From contig NC_133324.1 of NCBI RefSeq assembly GCF_042186555.1, positions 136,994,156 through 137,058,155 on the forward strand: a stretch of 64,000 nucleotides of DNA. The letters are read 5' to 3'. Position 1 is the stretch's first letter. The number at the start of each line of letters is the position of its first letter. Position numbers and translations under genes: made by a program. Below the pieces are notes generated by a model. The model made no database searches, was not told the origin of the DNA, and worked only from the letters and a program-made list of their open reading frames with translations. Origin of the DNA: Aquarana catesbeiana. Lineage: Eukaryota > Chordata > Amphibia > Anura > Ranidae. Positions 56,591 to 64,000 of this stretch are shown one piece after another.

Positions 56591-57107
56591 GATAACAGGA
56601 ACGGATCTAGCTAAACTGAATACAGTGTATATATATATATGCAACACCTGGGATGCATATATATACACAATACACTGTAAGTGCAGCTAACTGACTGACT
56701 GTTCTGCCTAATCTATCTAACTCAAATCAAATGACACTGTCTCTCTCTCTCTCTATCTCTCAGCACACCGGAACACACACTACACAGGGCCGCCGTGCAG
56801 GCGGCCTTATATAGTGTGGGGTGTGTACTAAATCCCCTGAGCCATAATTGGCCAAAGCCACCCTGGCTTTGGCCAATTACAGCTCTCTCTACTGACAGCG
56901 CTGTGATTGGCCAAGCATGCGGGTCATAGTGCATGCTTGGCCAATCATCAGCCAGCAATGCACTGCGATGCCGCAGTGAATTATGGGCCGTGACGCGCCA
57001 CACGAATTTAGCGCGAACGGCCCATAACGTTCGCAATTCGGCGAACGATCGAACAGCCGATGTTCGAGTCGAACATGGGTTCGACTCGAACACGAAGCTC
57101 ATCCCTA
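56591..57107. other. Right subterminal region of the hAT element
   Basis: Non-coding. Contains an (AT)n tract with 'tgcatatatatac' and a pair of 'ttggccaatta/ttggccaatc'-type inverted motifs (56850-56945) that could be transposase-binding subterminal repeats. Ends in 'ttcgagtcgaacatgggttc' palindromic motifs before the TIR. Confidence 0.5.
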
Positions 57108-57115
57108 ATCCACAC

Positions 57116-57853
57116 AGACAATGTGCTGACAAGCAGAGCTGTGCAGGGAAGCTGTTGGCCGAATCAACATTTCTCCACGTGTTCTCTGCATTTGGTCATG
57201 AGAAATTATCCTTCCTTCAGTGCTGGTCATCTGAAGTAATCCGATGGCATATGACCAAGAGTAGATAATGATACGTTGAAGCTTCCCTGTGCCTGGCCTG
57301 TAGCTTTTCTTTGCAGCTATGACATGCATACATCATTTTGGTGCTCTCTACTTCATAGTGAGTCCACAGCAGGGCAGATGGCATAGAAACTGAACCCACC
57401 AGGAGCAGCTGTGACCCTATTCTCTATGCCACTGAGTAATCTCTCTTACTATCCTACAAGGTTATACACTGAACATAAATGTTTGTAGTGTTATACGCTT
57501 CCAATCATTTTTGTGTGAACCAGAAAAGAGGAAAATGTTCACTACAGATTTGCACGTTGGACCCAGATAAACAGAAGTTCAATAGTTTACTTGCTGCTGC
57601 CCTGAAATAACTTCTGCAATGATATAAGGAAATAAATTCTGCAGATATATAAGGGTCTTGCGTAACATTTCAACCTCGAGTTTATGTTCGGTGTTAACTG
57701 CTCTTGTGAAAACAAGGTTACTGGTTAAAAACAGACAGACATAAAGGGGAAGTTTTACTAAAACTGGAGCTCTTAGAATCTGGTGCAGCTGTGCATGGTA
57801 GCCAATTAACTTCTAACCTCAGCTTGTTCACTTAAAGAATAAATTCACCTTTA
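57116..57853. other. Spacer, nothing supported
   Basis: No recognisable coding sequence or repeat. This is the sequence into which the hAT element inserted (continuing from 50184). Confidence 0.5.
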
Positions 57854-58251
57854 GGGTCCTTACACACGGGCGGTCCGCCCGGTGGACTCTGTTTTCTTCA
57901 GCTAGGGATCGATCCGTTGATTCCCCGCTGAGCAGGCGGATGACAGGTTCATCTCCACTCACTGTGCAGTAATGGACCTGTCAGAGTCCCGCTCTCCTCT
58001 ATGGGGAGATCGGATGAAAACAGCGACCCTCTTTATTTTCATCCGATCCCATCCACCAGACGGATGGAAAATAGGCTTTCCATCCAACTGTATTTCACAG
58101 ACAGGATTGGATAGCAGCGGGTGTCAGTGGACATGTCACCGCTGACACCCGCTGCCCCATAGGAGTGAATGGAGCATCCGATAAGCGATAAGGTCCACCT
58201 GAAAAACTGACAGGCGGACCTGAGCAGAAAGCCAGTGTGAAAGGGGCCTTA
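57854..58251. mobile_element. MITE, ~400 bp
   Basis: Left end AGGGTCCTTACACACGGGCGG and right end, inverted, CTAAGGCCCCTTTCACACTGG share the AGG..CCTTWCACACKGG pattern. Inner inverted blocks are 'ttttcatccgat'-like. The superfamily is unclear; no duplication can be fixed. Confidence 0.55.
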
Positions 58252-58299
58252 GGAACATGTTACATGCTCCACCACATTTTAGGGTGGAATATATAACAT

Positions 58300-58510
58300 G
58301 TTTACAATGCTGCAGCTGAAGAGTGGCTGATTAAGTGCCACTAAAGAATGTTGTGTGGCTGTTGGTGTGCCACTGAGAATGTGCTTGTAACTATTGCAAG
58401 AAGTTATGCTGAAATGCAAGTTATATTGAGATGTGTGCCTGCAACGATTGCAAGAGTTATGCTTGTATGCGTGCTTCCAATGATTGCAAAGATTTGTCCT
58501 GGATGTGTGC
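58300..58510. repeat. ~38-bp minisatellite, left part
   Basis: Degenerate units of 'tgtgcttgcaacgattgcaa'+'gaagttatgcttgtatg'. It continues at 59654-59810, being split by the solo LTR. Confidence 0.7.
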
Positions 58511-58513
58511 TTG

Positions 58514-59653
58514 TGTAGCACCCTGGAGTTTAGGCAGGGTTGCTCCTCACAAATTTACTTGCCAGGAGTAGTTATCCTGGTTGATTGTTAAAGAGCCATT
58601 GATTTCTCCCTAAGTTTGGCCTTGTTGCACTTTTCTTTTCTATCACTAGGTGGCCGAGTACTTGGTGGTACTAGATATGAGAAGGGCAACCCAAGGTCAG
58701 ATTATGGTTATATGGGGTATCTCAGCCAATGGGCAGGGGTTTTCTTGAATCCCTTGGCCTGCTGGGAGAGCCTATATATTCGGGTGGAGTCAGGTAATCT
58801 ATGTTTGATGCCACCTGGACGGCTGTCTGGGTGGATGAGTGTTGTACTGCCCGGGCTGCTAAGCCAGAGATTGGGCCTATCCAGGGAACATCTGGCTGCT
58901 AGGCTGCCTGAGGGCCTAGCCAGAAGTAAGAGAGCAGCGCAGTGTTGGGATTGCGGCTTGCAGTCCAACCAGAAGTGACAGTTCCCTGGGCCGGAGAACC
59001 TGACGTGGTCGGAGGTAGAGGGGAAGCTGTCGCCAGTAAGGTACTATACACCTTATTACCAGGGACCACGGTGAGTAACTGAAGCAAGTACTGGAGCAGA
59101 ATTCTCACCAGATGGGGACGGTGAAGAATCGGGAAACTTCAGTGGGTATCAAGCCAGGGACCCAGCCAGTGGAGGTGACACTTTCAGAGCAGCCTTGTGT
59201 GTCAAGCTAGGGACTGAGCAGGCCAGCATGGGTGAAGCTTGAGAGGTATCTAGAGTGCCAAGCTATGGACCCAGCAGAGAATTGGGGTGACGCTTGAAGA
59301 ATATACCACTGTGAAGATTGGAGGAGCTCAAGGGATTCAGTGAGAGTGAATCAGAGGGTCTAGTGATAGACCGGGAGCTCAGTGGGCTGAAGAACTACAA
59401 GGAGAGATTGTAGTGAAAGTGAAGGAACTGTTGAGCCTTGTGTTTGAAACTACTTGGCCCTAACCCTCTCTCCCCCAAAAAAGTTTGCTAAGAGAAATAA
59501 ACTTTCTTTTGCATTCAAGAAGTGTCTGGCGCCCAATAACTTTAACTGCTCTGCACCAATATGCCGCACAACCTACTACATACAGAAGTATGTCAGCTGT
59601 CCCTGGCCCTTGAGGTTCTCATCAGACCAAAGGAGGCCTGGGACCTTGCTACA
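58514..59653 (+). repeat. Solo LTR, 1140 bp
   Basis: Starts TGTAGCACC and ends GGTACA-like TTGCTACA (short inverted TGTAGC/GCTACA), flanked by a 4-bp duplication cttg (58510-58513 and 59654-59657). Contains a TATA-like 'cctatatattc' (58771) and a polyadenylation signal 'gaaataaac' (59495). No internal retroviral sequence remains, so it is a product of LTR-LTR recombination. Frames inside it are not genes. The retroelement family was not identified. Confidence 0.85.
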
Positions 59654-60305
59654 CTTGCAATGATTGCAAGGGAGTTGTGTCACTGAATGTACTTGCAGTG
59701 ACTGTGAGAAGTTGTGTTTCTGTATGTGCTTGCAACGATTGCAAGATGTTTGTGCTGTTAGAGATGTGCCCGCAACAATTGCAAGAATAGAACCTGCTGA
59801 TAGGCGAAAAAAGAAAAGGATAGCAGAAAATTTAAATGTGTAGGAATGGATCGTAATCATAACCGGTTGTTGCTATGTTTGACAGTGTAAGAAATGCATC
59901 CGATGCGAATTATTGTGCCGCCAATGCGACTGGACTCTAATCGAATTGTAGTAGGTATGCAATAAGTCCGATATGAATTGGTAGTAGGGTAAGTGATATG
60001 AATAAAGAAATGACCAGTATGAATCAGTTTCTAGGGTAAGTGACATGAACCGATGTGAATCGGCGTGTAATGTAGTCGAAGCGAACCATTGTGCCGTTGA
60101 TCCAACTAGGTTCGAATCGGACTGTGGTGGGTATGAAATGTATCTGATACGAATCGGTAGTAGGGTAAATGATATGAATAAATACATGACTGATACGAAT
60201 CGGTTGTAGGGTAGGGAATGAACCGATGCGAATCAGTGTGTGCAGTGCATCCTATACGAATCATTGTGCCGCTGATGCAACTAGATTCGCATCGAACTGT
60301 GATGA
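59654..60305. repeat. Minisatellite right part and ~176-bp tandem repeat
   Basis: 59654-59810 continues the 38-bp minisatellite. 59860-60305 has 2.4 copies of a ~176-bp unit, marked by 'gaattattgtgccgcc' (59907), 'gaaccattgtgccgtt' (60082) and 'gaatcattgtgccgct' (60255). Non-coding. Confidence 0.75.
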
Positions 60306-60362
60306 GTATGAAAAACAAATCCGGGGGGGGCAGGAGGCGGAGCCTAGCGGAGCAGACATGCA

Positions 60363-61553
60363 TTGTTAGAGCTCCACACCGCTGAGGAGAGAAGAGAAGG
60401 ACAAAGCGGAGCCTGCAGGCTCAAAAGGTATGCATTTGAACCTTTTTGCCCCAGGGAACAAACTGTGAAAGTTTGGGCAGGAAATATGGTACTGGGAGGA
60501 AACCGTGGCAGAAATAAAAATGACCTAACAAAGAGCTCACAGGCACTCACTGCAGCTGAAGCAGCTCCAGTCACCTCACAAGATACAGCATCAGGGCGCT
60601 CTCACAGACAGAAAATGTCACAGCAAGACTCTCCATTTGAGACAGATACAGAACAAATCCTCTCACAAACTTCTCCACAAGCCTCCTCAGTATCCCCAGT
60701 AATATTATTACAATTTGAAAAGATGCTTCATAAGGCTTTAAAACAAACCTCAGACCAAATAACAAAAAGCCTAACCAAAGAAATAAGAGAGCTGGGAAAC
60801 CGCACCGCAGCCTTAGAAATAAAAATGGATGAAATTGAAATTACAACCCAAGAAAATATAACAGAATTGGAACAATTAAAAAAAGAGAATTTAATACTTC
60901 AAACTAAGCTCGAAGATTACGAAAATAGAGCCAGACGTTCAAACTTGCGCATAAGGGGAATACCTGAAACTGTGACAGACCTGCAATCTACTATTACTGC
61001 TCTATTACAAGAACTAAAGCCAGATATCCCTATTGAACGTTTAGAACTGGACAGAGTACACAGAGCCCTCACAGCCAAAAAGAAAGATGGACCCCCACGT
61101 GATATAATCACAAAATTTCATTATTACAGAACGAAAGAACAAATACTAATTGCTGCAAGAGAAAAAAAGGAACTTAATTTTCAAGGACACAATTATCAAA
61201 TTTTTGCTGACCTATCCCAACTTACTATTACTAAAAGACGATCCATGAAACCCCAACTAATGGAACTGCAACGCAACAACATTATGTATCAATGGGGCTT
61301 CCCCTTTTCAGTCAGATTTAACTACCAAGGTACAATTTACAGAAGCAGATCAGCAGATGAACTACAACAAACCCTTTTAAAATTAAATCTGACAGAACCC
61401 ACAAGCAGCAACACTCCCACACGCAGAAGAATGGCATCATCTTCACCTTCAGGCAGCACCCAGAAAATTTCAGAACAAAATGGGAATCATCATTCTCACA
61501 AAAGAGGCCGTTATGCCACATCATCCATGGACCAAGAAGATTCAATGGACTGA
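60363..61553 (+). CDS. L1-type ORF1 protein, intact frame
   Basis: 396-codon frame; a later Met at about 60486 (MVLGGNRGRNKND) may be the true start. Polar N-terminus, a predicted coiled coil (about residues 125-200: heptads through LTKEIRELGNRTAALEIKMD), then ENRARRSNLRIRGIPE, the hallmark start of the L1 ORF1 RNA-binding (RRM-like) domain. IERLELDRVHRAL and PRDIITKFHYYRTKEQIL follow, and the C-terminal domain FADLSQLTITKRRS. L1 ORF1p is a trimeric single-strand nucleic-acid chaperone that coats its own RNA. A GC-rich 5' region with a G8 run (60322) precedes it. ORF2 does not follow: 61554-62000 is AT-rich, and the next LINE sequence is on the other strand. Confidence 0.88.
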   Translation: MLELHTAEERREGQSGACRLKRYAFEPFCPREQTVKVWAGNMVLGGNRGRNKNDLTKSSQALTAAEAAPVTSQDTASGRSHRQKMSQQDSPFETDTEQILSQTSPQASSVSPVILLQFEKMLHKALKQTSDQITKSLTKEIRELGNRTAALEIKMDEIEITTQENITELEQLKKENLILQTKLEDYENRARRSNLRIRGIPETVTDLQSTITALLQELKPDIPIERLELDRVHRALTAKKKDGPPRDIITKFHYYRTKEQILIAAREKKELNFQGHNYQIFADLSQLTITKRRSMKPQLMELQRNNIMYQWGFPFSVRFNYQGTIYRSRSADELQQTLLKLNLTEPTSSNTPTRRRMASSSPSGSTQKISEQNGNHHSHKRGRYATSSMDQEDSMD

Positions 61554-62239
61554 CATCCTAATTCCTGATATCTCTTCATTTATTATACTAAGAGATGGTT
61601 CTCTATAAAAAAAACCTGTATTTATAACTGAATGTAACTGCATTCTGATAGTCACACACTGTGTGGGATCATGTTACATTCCAGTTATATTTCTTATTAC
61701 TTCTGATTCATATAGCCTTAGAATATATAAGTGAAATAAGGAAATTCTTGTTCAGTTATTTATTATCAGGTAATAACAATAGATTTATTACTTTTTAGGA
61801 CAAATATGTTCAATAATCCAGAAGTAATGGAAGCTTTTTCTTTCTTTTCTTAAAACAAATATATTATTACCTAACTATTTCCTAGAACTATGTTTTTATT
61901 TATTCTTCTTTTTTTTTTTTTTGCTACCTCAGTGAATCTTATAAGAGACTTAATCCACCTTATGAGTGTCATCCACGTCCCTTCAGCTTTTCACATCATT
62001 GTAGCTTAATTGACAAGAATCCAAAACATTTATTATCAAAAAAAACAAAAAGATAAATACAATACGTAAGAAGAGGAAACGTATAAGGTTCATACTCAGG
62101 GACTAGACCCTTTCCCTATTGCCTCTACCTTACCCTATATGTCTCCCCAAACCCTACCCTCCCACCACAACCCCCCCCCCTCCCTCCCCCTCTCCCCCCC
62201 CCCCCATCATCTGTGCACCCCTAGCCAACTTTATTCTCT
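61554..62239. other. Junction of two oppositely oriented L1 elements
   Basis: The AT-rich sequence after ORF1 is unrecognised. From about 62240 down to about 62010 on the minus strand is the 3' UTR of the right-hand L1, with a G-rich tract (C-rich on plus, 62150-62207), AATAAATG (near 62036) and an A-rich stretch. No gene. Confidence 0.55.
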
Positions 62240-64000
62240 TTAGTTAAATCTAAATTTCAATCCCTCAGAAATACTCCACTGTTTTTTAAATTCATTCCAA
62301 CACTGCCAGATGTTATTCTCTCCCATTGTATCACCCTCTATCTCATAGTTCTCTTCCTCCATCAGGCGGATACCTTCAACTTCGTTGACCCAGTCCCATA
62401 TTGATGGGGTTTCTACCTTCTGCCACTTTTTTGGTATAGATTTTTTTGCCGCATTCAGCAAGTGTGGAACCAAGGACTCTTTATATTTTTTGACCTCCCC
62501 TCCTACTGCATGATGTAATACCTCCCAAGGATCAGCTTTTACTTCTATCTTTGTTATTTCTTTAATGAGCCCCAGAATTTTTTCCCAGTATCTTTTAATT
62601 TGTGGGCAGTTCCACCATACATGAGCCATATTGCCCACTCCTTTACATCCCCTCCAACACTCCGGTGTCTTATCCCTTTGGTATTTACATGTTTTGTCAG
62701 GGGTATCATACCACCCTGTCAATATTTTGTAATTCATTTCGGCAACATTGGTGTCGATCGACGAACGGTGTACCAGTTCTAGCATTTTCCTTAAAGTGTT
62801 ACTATCTATCTGTGATCCCAATTCTCTTTCCCATTTTGTGATGTATGGAGGCACCTCCAGCCTACCCATCCTCAGCCCCATCTTGTAGATTTTTGATATT
62901 ATACCCTTCGTATTGCTTATCAGACACAGCTTCTCCAACTCTGAGAGCTCTTTTCCAGACCTTATTGGCCGTGGCAGACTATCAACAAAATGGCTTAGCT
63001 GGAGATATCTCCATTCATCTATCGCCCAGGCTTCTCTATTGTGCTTTAATTCGTGAAACGTAACAATCTTTCCCCCTTTTATTATATCTCTTAGCTGTGC
63101 ATTTCCTTTCTTGATCAGGTGACCACCTATTATAATTTTCCCCGGTGCAAAATAATCATTTTCCCTCAGTGAAATTAAAGGAGAATTAAATGTCTTGTTT
63201 ATTTGTTTATATATTATGTCCCATGCTCTTATAACCACCTTCGTCAGTGTGTGTGTACATCCGTCTAATAATCTATAATGTGGGGGATTCCAGATTATGT
63301 GCCCTAAATGTGTCTTACTTAATTTATTTTCTATATTCACCCATCTCTTGTGTTTATTTTCTCTGACCCACTCGATCGCTCTCGACACCAATATTGCCCT
63401 ATAATATCCCTGGATGTCAGGAACCGCCAAACCTCCTTTTTTTTTCTCCTGTTTTATAATATTAAAAGAGACTCTGGCCCTTCTGCCCTTCCAAACTGTT
63501 TTTATTATGATTGAATTAAGTTTCTTAAAGTAATACTGAGGTATTGCCAATGGGAGGATCTGTAGCTTATAGATAATTTTTGGCAACAGAGTCATTTTTA
63601 TAGCATTAATGCGGCCAAACCACGAGAGAGGCTTAGTCATTATCCTTTTACTCTCAGCTTTTATTTCGTTGAGTAATGGGATGAAGTTTAATTTATAGAT
63701 TTTCCCTAATGAGTTTGCTAACTTTATGCCTAAATAGTTTATTTCTTTTTTCCATATAAATTGAAATTCTTTTTTCAGTTTACTTTCTTCTTTTTTGTCT
63801 ATATTAATATTCAGTATTTCGGATTTTGACAAATTTATCTTAAAGTTGGACACCTCCGCATACTGTCTAAATACTTTCAGCACATTTGGCATTGTGATTC
63901 TAGGGTTGGCTATGAAGAGCAGCACGTCATCGGCAAATGCCGCGACCTTATGCTCCTCATCTCCAACCCAGAATCCGCTTATGTCCGGGTCCTCTCTGAT
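62240..64000 (-). CDS. L1-type ORF2, C-terminal two-fifths (runs off window)
   Basis: Uninterrupted minus frame from the window edge to a stop at 62240, at least 586 codons. It opens with WVGDEEHKVAAFADDVLLF, the catalytic FADD box of the LINE reverse transcriptase, then the post-palm region (NYLGIKLA, KPLSWFGRINAIKMTLLPK, KKGGLAVPDIQGYYRA). Far down comes the Cys motif CWRGCKGVGNMAHVWWNC and a basic/acidic tail. ORF2p supplies reverse transcriptase and (upstream, outside the window) endonuclease for target-primed retrotransposition. The visible part has no stop or frameshift, in contrast with the relic at 17975-19230, so this copy is young. It is in the opposite orientation to the ORF1 at 60363 and is a different element. 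Confidence 0.92.
   Translation of the reverse strand: MREDPDISGFWVGDEEHKVAAFADDVLLFIANPRITMPNVLKVFRQYAEVSNFKINLSKSEILNINIDKKEESKLKKEFQFIWKKEINYLGIKLANSLGKIYKLNFIPLLNEIKAESKRIMTKPLSWFGRINAIKMTLLPKIIYKLQILPLAIPQYYFKKLNSIIIKTVWKGRRARVSFNIIKQEKKKGGLAVPDIQGYYRAILVSRAIEWVRENKHKRWVNIENKLSKTHLGHIIWNPPHYRLLDGCTHTLTKVVIRAWDIIYKQINKTFNSPLISLRENDYFAPGKIIIGGHLIKKGNAQLRDIIKGGKIVTFHELKHNREAWAIDEWRYLQLSHFVDSLPRPIRSGKELSELEKLCLISNTKGIISKIYKMGLRMGRLEVPPYITKWERELGSQIDSNTLRKMLELVHRSSIDTNVAEMNYKILTGWYDTPDKTCKYQRDKTPECWRGCKGVGNMAHVWWNCPQIKRYWEKILGLIKEITKIEVKADPWEVLHHAVGGEVKKYKESLVPHLLNAAKKSIPKKWQKVETPSIWDWVNEVEGIRLMEEENYEIEGDTMGENNIWQCWNEFKKQWSISEGLKFRFN

Larger units (their letters stand above)
50193..57107 (-). 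mobile_element. Complete autonomous-type hAT transposon, 6.9 kb
   Basis: Ends TAGGGATGAGC (50193) and its complement ending at 57107, flanked by a perfect 8-bp duplication atccacac (50185-50192 and 57108-57115). It contains a BED-finger hAT transposase (51784-55108, minus) and, between the transposase start and the right end, a hierarchical minisatellite (55103-56590). The left subterminal part matches 1860-2358, so the family has non-autonomous relatives in this window. This is among the best-preserved mobile elements here. Confidence 0.95.

Noticed and set aside
58616..58978. 120-codon plus frame
   Set aside because: Lies wholly inside the solo LTR; no retroviral or cellular domain.

Overview
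This window is repeat-packed vertebrate DNA, almost certainly from a frog and most likely a ranid. The evidence for that is a repeat I recognise from ranid genomes (7160-7830, continued at 11514-11819; a piece at 47312-47460), a TTAA-flanked T2-type MITE, Penelope, DIRS, Harbinger, L1, Tc1 and hAT elements side by side, and long minisatellites. There are no operons or prokaryotic features. The only host-gene coding sequence I can support is one exon: exon 1 of a beta-hexosaminidase beta-like gene (HEXB) on the minus strand at 6154-6434. Its promoter lies to the right and intron 1 runs leftward beyond the window. No tRNA or rRNA gene was recognised.

Layout. 1-4480: a 180-bp satellite around a foldback derived from a hAT family with TAGGGATGAGC ends. 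4480-6150: AT-rich intron, (AT)n and (CA)n, then a 46-bp minisatellite that touches the HEXB exon 1 splice donor. 6484-6835: a GC-box-bearing tandem repeat upstream of the HEXB start. 7160-11819: a ranid repeat split by a 5'-truncated Penelope element, which itself holds a deleted DIRS element and ends near a hammerhead-like motif. 12644-13876: a 21-bp minisatellite. 15702-16661: a PIF/Harbinger fragment. 17975-19230: an L1 ORF2 relic. 20340-30300: another L1 (minus strand) split by an 8.5-kb palindrome, which resolves into one hAT element inserted, inverted, into a second copy of itself, each insertion with its own 8-bp target duplication. 30738-33534: a Tc1 relic and a 27-bp minisatellite, then a 500-N gap (33535-34034).

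34035-42727: a decayed endogenous retrovirus on the minus strand with two LTRs and a His-tRNA-like primer site. Its pol is interrupted by an LTR retrotransposon carrying an intact 352-codon gag-like frame, by a RING-finger cDNA-like fragment, by a 414-bp tandem repeat with a 15-bp target duplication, and by a Tc1 element. 42735-50184: minisatellites, a small foldback, a well-formed hammerhead-like motif (43950-44001), a Tc1 element with intact ends and two nonsense codons, and the end of a second hAT type. 50193-57107: a complete hAT transposon with matching TIRs, a perfect 8-bp target duplication, and a transposase broken only at one homopolymer. 57854-64000: a MITE, a 1.14-kb solo LTR, an intact L1 ORF1, and the 3' part of an oppositely oriented L1 ORF2 that runs off the window.

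The elements do not work together as a system. They record successive insertions, and many of the boundaries can be read exactly. The observations I rank highest are the self-nested hAT palindrome, the minisatellite that multiplies the HEXB exon 1 splice donor, the RING fragment inside retroviral pol, and the recurrent hammerhead-like motifs upstream of retroelement tails.
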